Assembly (NCBI RefSeq): GCF_016469035.1
Contig: NZ_JAEHJZ010000066.1
Coordinates: 1 to 49,720 of the forward strand
Source: Gelidibacter salicanalis
GTDB taxonomy: Bacteria > Bacteroidota > Bacteroidia > Flavobacteriales > Flavobacteriaceae
DNA: 49,720 nt
Direction of reading: 5' to 3'
Below, piece by piece: positions 25,018 to 33,411 of this stretch (the first letter of the stretch is position 1; each line of letters opens with the position of its first letter). The notes under the pieces are model-generated. The model worked only from the letters and a program-made list of their open reading frames with translations, searched no databases and was not told the DNA's origin. The position numbers were made by a program, and so were the translations under genes.

Positions 25018-28000
25018 TTAAAATGAAACATTTAAACCAAAACTGAATGTTCTTGACTTCGGATACGCCGAATAATCAATTCCTGGAGTGATTAATGAGT
25101 TTTCTACAGACACCTCTGGATCGAAACCAGAATAGTTGGTCCATGTAATTAAATTTTGTCCAGATAGGTAGATCTCTAAATTGCTTAATTTAAATTTTTC
25201 AAGAACATCTTTAGGGAAATTATATGAAAGGTTAACTGTTTTTAGTCTTAAAAAAGAACCATCCTCTACCACTCGAGAAGACACATCTTCAAATCCTTGT
25301 CCACCTGCTCTATGCATGATCGTATTTTGGTTTTCTGGTGTCCATCTATTAAGCGTCGTAGCGAGTTGGTTTGAACCTGCACTTTCCATGTTCTCAAACA
25401 CTAATCGGTTTGCGTTTAAGATATCATTACCGTAAGACCATTGTAAAAATGTGCTTAACTGAACATTTTTATAAGCAAATGTATTCCCAAAACCTCCAAA
25501 ATGTTTAGGTAAGGCATTCCCGATAATGGTTTTATCTCCACCATTAATTTTGCCATCGCCATTAACATCTCTAAATTTCTCGTCTCCCGCTTGGTGGCTC
25601 GCCTTATAACTTGGTTGACCTGGAAGCAACGTATGTGACGCTGATCCAAAATCATAGTTCACAAAATCTTCTGGTTGATAAACCCCATCAGAAATGTAGC
25701 CAAACATATTTCCTATAGATTTTCCTTCTTCAACAATAAATTGTTGGGTTCTTAATCTTTGGTAATAATTAGGCTGGCCAAAAATTGGTTTTCCTTCAGG
25801 AATGGAGACGACCATATTCTGGTTGAAAGAGATATTAAAATCTGAAGTCCACGAAAAGTTTTTAGATTTGAAATTTACAGTGTTTACACTAAGTTCAAAA
25901 CCTGTATTTCTAACATGGCCTGTATTTTCCCAAATGGAAGTAAATCCTTGGGATGGTGCAGAATCTGCATTCAGAAGTAAATCCTTGGTATCTTTTTGAT
26001 ACACTTCAACTAACAATGACAAACGATCATCAAAGAAGCCCATATCTAAACCAGCATTATACTGCTCCGTAGTTTCCCAAAACAGATTTGGATTGGCACC
26101 TCTTCCTGGAGGACGTTGTCCTAAAGAAGTTCCGCCGCCAAAAAAGTAATTAGATAAATTATCAGTCAATAATTCAAAACGGGCATCACCAGGAATTCTA
26201 TCATTACCAGTTTTACCATATCCTGCTTTAAACTTTAATTGAGAAAACACATTTAAGTTTTTAATAAAATCTTCTCTATCAGCATTCCAAGACACCGCTG
26301 CGGATGGGAAATAACCTATTCTATTCTTTTCTGGGAAAGTTGATGATCCGTCACGTCTTATAGACGCTGTAAATAAATATTTTCCTTTATAACCATAATT
26401 AACACGCGCTAATAAAGAGAAAATTCGAGACTCATCTGAACCATATTGATCATTTTCATCTTTTAAAAGCCCACCGTCAATAGAATTGATTCCTAAGTCT
26501 TCTAAATATTGTGGAATCTCTTTAGCTGAAACTCTAGAATATTCATTTTTTCTGATATTTAAAGTGACGCCCGCTAATGCATCTAAGGAATGGTCTCCAA
26601 ATTTCTTTTTATAATCTAAGGTATTTACTGAAGAAAAATTATTCCATTTCTGTTGACTTATAGAACCATTTATACCTTCTATTTTATTTATTAAACGTCC
26701 ATATACTGTTTGGCTGTTCATAAAACTTCCACTAGTTCTGTTCTGGCGATTGAAACTTACTTTGGTTTCTAAATTTAAATCTGAGTTGATTTTATATTTT
26801 AAACCTAAGTTGGCTATAAATTGATCGGTCTCATTTTTTCTATATTCATTTTTCAATGATACTATTGGGTGCCAAACAACAGCATTAACAGCGTCTAATG
26901 ATTCACTTACCTGATCCAATGGATCAAAACCAGCTGGATAGTCTAAATACTGATTAGCAACATTGTTATACGTTAACAAACTTCTCATAAATGAATATTG
27001 TCCTGTTCCATTAACACCAATTCCTTCTTGTGCATATTGTGTATAAATCACATCGATAGTCGTCTCTAGCTTTTCGCTAATTTTATGATTTACGGTCATC
27101 CTTCCGTTCAATCTGTTATATTCTGACTTTAATAATGTGCCTTGATCATCAACAGCATTAATGGACGCATTTAACCTTGTTTTTTCACTACCGCTTGCAA
27201 TATTTAATTTATGCGTTTTTGTATAGGCTGTTCTAAAAGCTTCGTCTTGCCAGTTTTTACCTTTGTAAAATCTATAATCTTCAGCACTTCCCACTATAAC
27301 ATTCCCAGAGGTACCATCAGTAGCCGGAATAGAATAATAGCGAGAAGCCGTGCTGTTATAATTTATTTCTTCAGAAAGCTTGAGAAATTGATAAGGATCT
27401 AACACGTCCAATGTTTTTGAAGCATTGGCCACATCCAATCGTGTGGAATAGGTGACTTTTGTTGCGCCTACTTTGGCACGTTTTGTATTAATGATAATGA
27501 CCCCATTAGCACCACGAACACCATATATGGCGGTTGCTGATGCATCTTTTAAAACGGTCATACTTTCAATATCTGATGGATCTACTAGTCCTGGGTTGAA
27601 ATTATCAACGATAAACCCATCAACCACATATAAAGGAGAGTTATCACCATTAATTGTGTTTCCACCTCTAATAACAATGGTAGCACTTGCTCCCGGCTCG
27701 CCACTATCAGTGCTTACCTGAACCCCAGAAACGCGACCTGCCAAGGCTTGATCAAAATTAACTACTGGTGCTTCGGTTAGTTTGTCCATATTAACTGTGG
27801 CCACTGAACCTGTAAGATCTCTTTTCTGTACAGATCCGTAACCTATAATAACAATATCATCCAATTGCTGTAAGTCTGGCTCCATGTTAATGTTAATAGT
27901 AGACTGTGACCCTACCGTTAACACTTGGGTTTTGTAACCTATATAGGTTACCGTTATTGTGCCACCTCTATTAACCTGAAGAGAATACACGCCATCAAAA

Positions 28001-28212
28001 TTTGAGGTTACCCCGTTTTTTGTTCCTGTTTCCATGATGTTGGCACCTGGTAGAGGCATTCCTATTTCATCTAAAACTGTTCCCGTTACCATTTGTGTCT
28101 GTGAAAATGCAGACATGCTAAATAAGGTACTACATAAAAGAATTAGAAAAATGACTTTACCATTAATCGATGGTCTACTCGAATGGATTTGTAATTGCTT
28201 TTTCATTTGCAT
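25018..28212 (-). CDS. SusC-family TonB-dependent outer-membrane transporter (SusC1)
   Basis: TonB-dependent oligosaccharide importer of 1064 residues. A signal peptide precedes FSMSAFSQTQMVTGTVLD. An N-terminal carboxypeptidase-regulatory-like domain (residues ~40-115) is followed by the plug (IVIIGYGSVQKRDLTGSVATV, VVDGFIVDNFNPGLV, MTVLKDASATAIYGVRGANG) and a 22-strand-type barrel ending in aromatic SFGLNVSF. First gene of susC1-susD1-DUF5017; its promoter carries the conserved 69-bp block. Its first ~110 residues are very similar to SusC2 (LPGANIMETGTKNGVTSNFDG against LPGASVLEKGTSNGAVSDFDG), while the barrels differ. A slightly internal start at the second Met would remove two residues only. 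Confidence 0.94.
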   Translation of the reverse strand: MQMKKQLQIHSSRPSINGKVIFLILLCSTLFSMSAFSQTQMVTGTVLDEIGMPLPGANIMETGTKNGVTSNFDGVYSLQVNRGGTITVTYIGYKTQVLTVGSQSTININMEPDLQQLDDIVIIGYGSVQKRDLTGSVATVNMDKLTEAPVVNFDQALAGRVSGVQVSTDSGEPGASATIVIRGGNTINGDNSPLYVVDGFIVDNFNPGLVDPSDIESMTVLKDASATAIYGVRGANGVIIINTKRAKVGATKVTYSTRLDVANASKTLDVLDPYQFLKLSEEINYNSTASRYYSIPATDGTSGNVIVGSAEDYRFYKGKNWQDEAFRTAYTKTHKLNIASGSEKTRLNASINAVDDQGTLLKSEYNRLNGRMTVNHKISEKLETTIDVIYTQYAQEGIGVNGTGQYSFMRSLLTYNNVANQYLDYPAGFDPLDQVSESLDAVNAVVWHPIVSLKNEYRKNETDQFIANLGLKYKINSDLNLETKVSFNRQNRTSGSFMNSQTVYGRLINKIEGINGSISQQKWNNFSSVNTLDYKKKFGDHSLDALAGVTLNIRKNEYSRVSAKEIPQYLEDLGINSIDGGLLKDENDQYGSDESRIFSLLARVNYGYKGKYLFTASIRRDGSSTFPEKNRIGYFPSAAVSWNADREDFIKNLNVFSQLKFKAGYGKTGNDRIPGDARFELLTDNLSNYFFGGGTSLGQRPPGRGANPNLFWETTEQYNAGLDMGFFDDRLSLLVEVYQKDTKDLLLNADSAPSQGFTSIWENTGHVRNTGFELSVNTVNFKSKNFSWTSDFNISFNQNMVVSIPEGKPIFGQPNYYQRLRTQQFIVEEGKSIGNMFGYISDGVYQPEDFVNYDFGSASHTLLPGQPSYKASHQAGDEKFRDVNGDGKINGGDKTIIGNALPKHFGGFGNTFAYKNVQLSTFLQWSYGNDILNANRLVFENMESAGSNQLATTLNRWTPENQNTIMHRAGGQGFEDVSSRVVEDGSFLRLKTVNLSYNFPKDVLEKFKLSNLEIYLSGQNLITWTNYSGFDPEVSVENSLITPGIDYSAYPKSRTFSFGLNVSF

Positions 28213-28240
28213 CTTAGTTTATACTTTAAATAAATATTAA

Positions 28241-28309
28241 GGTAAAATTAAGACGATGTTAACAATTATAGAGGGGGTGTTTTGTTTTTTGAAACGGGGG
28301 CAGCTGTTC
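28241..28309 (-). promoter_or_regulatory. susC1 promoter with candidate HTCS binding block
   Basis: On the minus strand: GAACAGCT, a first C-run, a second C-run, TGTTAACA-like and CTTAATTTTACC with a TAATTTTA -7-like box. A block with the same spacing (69 bp, 43 identities by hand count) lies upstream of susC2 at 36380-36448. The two C-runs, about 20 bases apart, look like a direct repeat bound by a dimeric AraC-type domain of the HTCS; this is inference. Confidence 0.65.
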
Positions 28310-28388
28310 TTTACTGGATATTAAAGGTTGATTATCAATAAAATAAGAATTATTTACGAAAATCAGGCAGTATATTGACCTATTTATT

Positions 28389-31300
28389 CTATTCCTTTTT
28401 ATTATAAACGAAAGATGTCAAAACATCATTATTATTAGCTACTAGAATTATCTGGCCGCGAGTTGTTGTCATAAGCTTTACATCTCTTACATCTGTGTCT
28501 GCAAAAAAGCCATGTTTGGGATTTGGGACATATACAAACATTCCCTTTCCGTTGCCCTTCAAATAAGTTCCGATGCCTGCATCTGCCCTTGTGGTTTCAA
28601 TTTCCGATTGGTAATTGTTTCCTGCCAGTAATAAATCAGGAACACCATCAGCATCAAAATCTTCAAATAGTATGCTGTTGATTAGCGACTGCTGCACTCT
28701 ATTTTCAAAAGGCGCAAAATTAAAGGCATCTTGTTCTTGATAAAAAATCCCCGACTTGAATTCCACAGCGGTAAGATGTAAGGCTTTATTTAAATCTTCG
28801 CCTACAATCTCAATAAGGCTTTTATTGGCAAAGTCGTTATAAGTTGGCACAATAGCATTTAATGCTGGTATTTGTTGAGAGGTGCATTGTTTACCGCGTA
28901 CCAACACTTGTTTGTCTTTATAATATTTGGCCAACATAATATCCGCAACGCCATTACTATCAAAATCTGACGTATATACATGTAACGGTTTTTCTGTGGA
29001 AGCATGGAATTTATAATTCAATCCTAAGTTTCCAGCTACGATATCCATATCACCATCATTATCAATATCTGCTACCAATAGGGTATTCCACCACCCTTTG
29101 GCGTTATCTAGTTTGGCATACTTTTTAGATTTTGCTAATTTTCCGTGGGTGTTTTCAAAAACGGAAATGCCCATCCATTCGCCTGTGACAATTAAATCTA
29201 AATCGCCATCAGCATCCAAATCACTCCAAACGGCGGCGGTGACCATCCCAACTTTTTCTAATTCTGGGGCTAACGTGATGGTTTCAATACTAAATTTGCC
29301 CTTGTTATTTACTAACAGGTAACTTATTGGTGCGTATGGGTATAATCCCGGAATTACCCGACTGCCCACAAACAAATCTATATCCCCATCACCATCAAAA
29401 TCGGCTGGCACAACCACAGAGCCTGAAGAATTTATGAGTGGCAAGGCATCTATAGCTTTTGCAAATTGCCCCGACCCGTTATTAATGTACAGCCGGTCCT
29501 GTAAATCTGGGCTGTCAATATCAAACTCATAGCTCCCACTGACCACGTACAAATCAAGATCGCCATCAGCATCAGCATCAAAAAAAGCAGCACTCACATC
29601 CTCACCTGCCTTATCGGCAGCAAACGCTCTAGTAGCAATTTTTGAAAAGCCACCTGCAGCTTTCCCTATTAGCAATTGCGCTTCAATGCCGTGGGCACCT
29701 CCTATAAATACATCATCCAAACCATCACCGTTAATATCTGCCACTGCTATGGCAGGGCCTGTTTGTGATAATTTATGGGGCAATAACAATTGCTTTTGAA
29801 AATCGTCAAAAGCGGGGTCAGTATGTGATAACTTAAGATCTTGTTTGGTGAAAATTGGGGTTTCTTTTAGTGTTTTAACTTCCGAAAACTTTGCGTTTTT
29901 ATAAGCTATTTTAAGTAGCTGATTTGATTTCACATTCAGCATTTCCTGAGTTTTTCCGTCTTGCCAAGCAATAGTCAATTTTGGAATATTCTGATGTGTT
30001 CCCAATCCGAAATGTATTTTATTGGATACGGATGATAAGTAACCTCTAGCATTAATTAGCTCGCGACTTAATATTTGACCATCATCAAAAGTTAGAACAA
30101 TCTTTGCGCCTACGCCCATTTTGTTTTGTTCCGTGCCTTCCAATTCCATTTGAATAAAGTTGCCTTTATTGGTTTCAATGGCATTGTTTTTAAGTAAAGT
30201 TGCTGGCTCATTAATATTATTGACAACAATATCTAAATCGCCATCATTATCAAGATCTGCATACACGGCGCCATTAGAAAATGTAGGATTCTCTTCTACC
30301 CAAGTAGTGGATTGGTTTGTAAACGTCCGATCTCCGGAATTCTTAAAGAAATAATTAGATAATTTTTGCTGTGGTAACATTTGAGTGTACTGCAAAAATT
30401 CTTTGTCGGTCGGTCTTGTGCCTTTATTTCTGATGATGGCTTTTATTTCATTGGTTTTATCTTGATCAATTACGTCTCTAAACACGCCATTAGTTACATA
30501 AATATCATTAAAACCATCCAGATCAAAATCGGCTAGCAATACGGACCAACTCCAATCTGTACTTGCAACGCCAGCCATTTGAGAAATATCGCTGTAAGTA
30601 CCATTACCATTATTGAGTTGCAACATATTGTGCATATACTGATGGTGATAATTATTATTGACCATTTCATCAAACTTAGGGATAGAACTCATGGCCATCG
30701 TCGTTTTTGCCCGGATATAGTCTTCAGGACTCATATCTAAGGTCATAATATCCATAAAACCATCATTGTCAATATCAGCAATGTCACTACCCATACTATA
30801 AAAAGACATATGTTTTAAGAGTTTGTTTCTACCATCAGAAAACGTCCCATCACCATTGTTTAAAAACACAAAATCAGGCATATCAAAATCATTGCTGACG
30901 TAAATATCGAGATAGCCATTATCGTCTAAATCGCTGACTTGTGCATTAAGACCAAACGCTCTATCAGGTAAAATACCGGCGGCGTTGGAAACATCCACAA
31001 ATGTTCCTATCCCGGTGTTTCTATACAGTTTATCACTTCCTTTTAAAGCTAGTGTTTCAGGTTCACTTTGAAGCGCTATTAAATTTTTTATCTCTCGATA
31101 ATCTTTGGTGATTACTGGCGTATTTGTAATATAGAGGTCGATAAACCCGTCTTTGTCATAATCAAAAAAAGTTGCAGTTGTAGATCTGTTGGTATCGGCG
31201 AGGCCATATTCTGCTGCTCTTTCAGTGAAGGTTAAATCGCCATTATTGATATACAATTCATTTGTTAAGCGTTCATCGTCAAAACTACCAGCTTTACACA

Positions 31301-31730
31301 CATAAATATCGGGAAAACCATCATTATTGACATCGGCAATGGCAACCCCTGAATTAAATCCGACATTAGGTTTAAAACCTGCAGTTGCTGAGCCATCTTC
31401 AAATTTAAAATCGCCCTTATTAATGTATAATTTGTTATTGCCCTGATTAGAGGTGAAATATAAATCCACCAATCCATCAGTATTAAAATCGGCAGCGGCA
31501 ACACCGCCCCCATTGTAAGAATAGATGTATTTGTAGTAATGAAAATCTTCAGATTCTATAAGCTGATTATAAAAATCGACGCCAGAGTGTTCAGGCGTGA
31601 TCGCTTGAAATAATTTAGGAGCATCAATTTTTTCATCTTTATTGATAGTATTCTTTTTACCATTATCGCAAGAGATACAACCTAATAATACACAAATGAT
31701 TAGTACCTTAATAATTCTGAAATTGTTCAT
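28389..31730 (-). CDS. Large FG-GAP/VCBS repeat lipoprotein with ASPIC/UnbV domain
   Basis: A surface-type lipoprotein of about 1113 residues from the ATG at 31730, with lipobox LLGCISC; an upstream in-frame ATG at 31757 precedes a poor leader. Many calcium-binding-like FG-GAP/VCBS repeats with D-x-D/N-x-D-G cores occur (DFNTDGLVDLYF, DVNNDGFPDIYV, DLDNDGDLDIVV, DFDGDGDIDLFV, DIDNDGDMDIVAG, DFDADGVPDLLLAG), forming two predicted beta-propellers. An ASPIC/UnbV domain lies near residues 540-615 (GVGAKIVLTFDDGQ, SSVSNKIHFGLG). CRTAC1-like proteins of this type recur beside SusC/SusD genes in marine Bacteroidota, but their function is unknown. It is between the two Sus units, downstream of the susC2-susD2 terminator. 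Confidence 0.85.
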   Translation of the reverse strand: MNNFRIIKVLIICVLLGCISCDNGKKNTINKDEKIDAPKLFQAITPEHSGVDFYNQLIESEDFHYYKYIYSYNGGGVAAADFNTDGLVDLYFTSNQGNNKLYINKGDFKFEDGSATAGFKPNVGFNSGVAIADVNNDGFPDIYVCKAGSFDDERLTNELYINNGDLTFTERAAEYGLADTNRSTTATFFDYDKDGFIDLYITNTPVITKDYREIKNLIALQSEPETLALKGSDKLYRNTGIGTFVDVSNAAGILPDRAFGLNAQVSDLDDNGYLDIYVSNDFDMPDFVFLNNGDGTFSDGRNKLLKHMSFYSMGSDIADIDNDGFMDIMTLDMSPEDYIRAKTTMAMSSIPKFDEMVNNNYHHQYMHNMLQLNNGNGTYSDISQMAGVASTDWSWSVLLADFDLDGFNDIYVTNGVFRDVIDQDKTNEIKAIIRNKGTRPTDKEFLQYTQMLPQQKLSNYFFKNSGDRTFTNQSTTWVEENPTFSNGAVYADLDNDGDLDIVVNNINEPATLLKNNAIETNKGNFIQMELEGTEQNKMGVGAKIVLTFDDGQILSRELINARGYLSSVSNKIHFGLGTHQNIPKLTIAWQDGKTQEMLNVKSNQLLKIAYKNAKFSEVKTLKETPIFTKQDLKLSHTDPAFDDFQKQLLLPHKLSQTGPAIAVADINGDGLDDVFIGGAHGIEAQLLIGKAAGGFSKIATRAFAADKAGEDVSAAFFDADADGDLDLYVVSGSYEFDIDSPDLQDRLYINNGSGQFAKAIDALPLINSSGSVVVPADFDGDGDIDLFVGSRVIPGLYPYAPISYLLVNNKGKFSIETITLAPELEKVGMVTAAVWSDLDADGDLDLIVTGEWMGISVFENTHGKLAKSKKYAKLDNAKGWWNTLLVADIDNDGDMDIVAGNLGLNYKFHASTEKPLHVYTSDFDSNGVADIMLAKYYKDKQVLVRGKQCTSQQIPALNAIVPTYNDFANKSLIEIVGEDLNKALHLTAVEFKSGIFYQEQDAFNFAPFENRVQQSLINSILFEDFDADGVPDLLLAGNNYQSEIETTRADAGIGTYLKGNGKGMFVYVPNPKHGFFADTDVRDVKLMTTTRGQIILVANNNDVLTSFVYNKKE

Positions 31731-31791
31731 TGAATAGAAATATTTATAATCAAACACTAAACTTCTTGTTTAAAGATAGCAGTAATTTATA

Positions 31792-31822
31792 AAAAACCTC
31801 TAAGCAGGGCTTAGAGGTTTTT
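31792..31822 (-). terminator. Intrinsic terminator after susC2-susD2
   Basis: A perfect 13-bp inverted repeat, aaaaacctctaag and cttagaggttttt, around a five-base loop. It has T-runs on both sides, so it can act in either direction. It lies 35 bases beyond the susD2 stop, ending that operon before the FG-GAP lipoprotein gene. Confidence 0.85.
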
Positions 31823-31856
31823 AGGCTAACTCAAAAAAATATATAAAACTCTTGTA

Positions 31857-33392
31857 TTAATTATTCAAACCTGGATAAATATCAAGTTCCGCTTGAGGAA
31901 TAGGTGTGAAATAAAATTCTTCACCTCCACTTGTTATAGGGGTAGTATTATTTACAACATCAACCCATTCTTTTGGAGATCTATTCGCTAAGGCTGCTGA
32001 GAGTGTTTCAGTTCTTACCAAATCATGCATTCTTAAAAACTCACCAGCAAACTCCCATTTTCTTTCCATAAATGCAAGATCAGTTAAGGTACCGTCAGCA
32101 CTAGTTAAGGTTGAAGTTGCTCCTGCACGGGTTCTCACTCTGTTAAGAGCATCCCAAGCAGCAGGATCATTGCCTCCAGATCTTCCAACAGCTTCAGCAT
32201 AGTTTAATAAAACTTCAGCATAACGCATAAAATAAATATTAAAGTTACCCAAGGTATTATTTGCACCAGGCTCAGTTAAATCGCCACCGGCAATTTTTCG
32301 TAAAACAGGATGTGGATCTACCCAAGTTCTCCAATCTGCACCAAGTGGACGTTTTGATCTAGGGATGACCTCTAACACATAGGTGTCATTAAATCGTTTT
32401 TCTGTACCATTGGCACTAGCATCAGCTTCCATATCTTCAAAAAATGCAACTTCACCAAAAGTTTCATTCCAACCTCCAGCTTCAGCAGGCAAGCCTAAAC
32501 GGCCCATTGTTCTATTATGAACACCGCAAGTCACACAGCTTACCAATGCAAATACACTTTCATTTTGGTTAAATCTGTTAGCTTCTGTCCATAGCGCTCT
32601 AAAATCATTTGTTAATCCGAATCCGTATGTACCTTCGTTATCAATAACTTCTTTAGCTTTACTAGCAGCCAAAGCATATTTACTTGCATCCTTAATTGGA
32701 TACCCGCCCCACATCAAATATAATCTTGATAAAAAAGCTTTTGCAGTTCCTTTATTTGGTCGTGCTCCTACTACAGGAATACCAGGAAATACATTAGGAA
32801 GTAATTCTTCAGCTTTCACTAAGTCAGCTTCTATCTGAGTATAAATATCTACAAAGGACGCTCTTGACAATTCTTCATTAGAATTAGGCACTAATTGTAG
32901 TGGCACTCTCCCGTAGGATTTGGTTAAATGCATGTATGAAAAAGCACGCATAAAATAAGCTTCTCCAATTAATCGATCAACCTTTGCTTTATCAGTGCTA
33001 ATAATTTTTGATTGTGCTTCTATCGCAATATTGGCAAGCGTAATAACATTATAACTTGTGTTATATGCGGTTTCTATTCGCGAAGAACTAGAAGTTAAAC
33101 GTCTCCAATCAGATTCTCTAAAGGCAATTTTATTACTTGCACTATGTGTAGTAAGATCATCTCCACCAAAAGCTGCAATTCTAAATTGCGTATCCTTTGC
33201 ACCATCAATAAGATTTCTATACATACCCGTTAAGGTTGCCGCCAAAGCATCGTCGGATGTTAAGTTTGCTGGGTTTAATTGTACCTCATCCGGATTTTCA
33301 TCAAGATTTGAACACGAGGTGATGATGAATACCGAAAACACCATGGTACTTATTCTGGTCCAAAACTGTGTTTTAAATTTATTTCGTTTCAT
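31857..33392 (-). CDS. SusD-family outer-membrane glycan-binding lipoprotein (SusD2)
   Basis: SusD/RagB homologue of 511 residues, lipobox FSVFIITSC. It has the helical elements ALAATLTGMYRNLIDG near residue 50, GEAYFMRAFSYMHLTKSYGRVPL near 145, GTAKAFLSRLYLMWGG near 215, and MRYAEVLLNYAEAVG with WDALNRVRTRAG near 395-430. The C-terminal signature FYFTPIPQAELDIYPGLNN is standard. It follows SusC2 by 19 bases, and the terminator at 31792-31822 closes the pair. It is not closely similar to SusD1 beyond family motifs, so the two pairs probably recognise different ligands or sulfation patterns. Confidence 0.93.
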   Translation of the reverse strand: MKRNKFKTQFWTRISTMVFSVFIITSCSNLDENPDEVQLNPANLTSDDALAATLTGMYRNLIDGAKDTQFRIAAFGGDDLTTHSASNKIAFRESDWRRLTSSSSRIETAYNTSYNVITLANIAIEAQSKIISTDKAKVDRLIGEAYFMRAFSYMHLTKSYGRVPLQLVPNSNEELSRASFVDIYTQIEADLVKAEELLPNVFPGIPVVGARPNKGTAKAFLSRLYLMWGGYPIKDASKYALAASKAKEVIDNEGTYGFGLTNDFRALWTEANRFNQNESVFALVSCVTCGVHNRTMGRLGLPAEAGGWNETFGEVAFFEDMEADASANGTEKRFNDTYVLEVIPRSKRPLGADWRTWVDPHPVLRKIAGGDLTEPGANNTLGNFNIYFMRYAEVLLNYAEAVGRSGGNDPAAWDALNRVRTRAGATSTLTSADGTLTDLAFMERKWEFAGEFLRMHDLVRTETLSAALANRSPKEWVDVVNNTTPITSGGEEFYFTPIPQAELDIYPGLNN

Positions 33393-33411
33393 AATTATAT
33401 TTTTTTATTAA

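Noticed and set aside
23456-30354. Plus-strand frames over the Sus and FG-GAP genes
   Set aside because: They are antisense shadows of well-supported genes on the minus strand.
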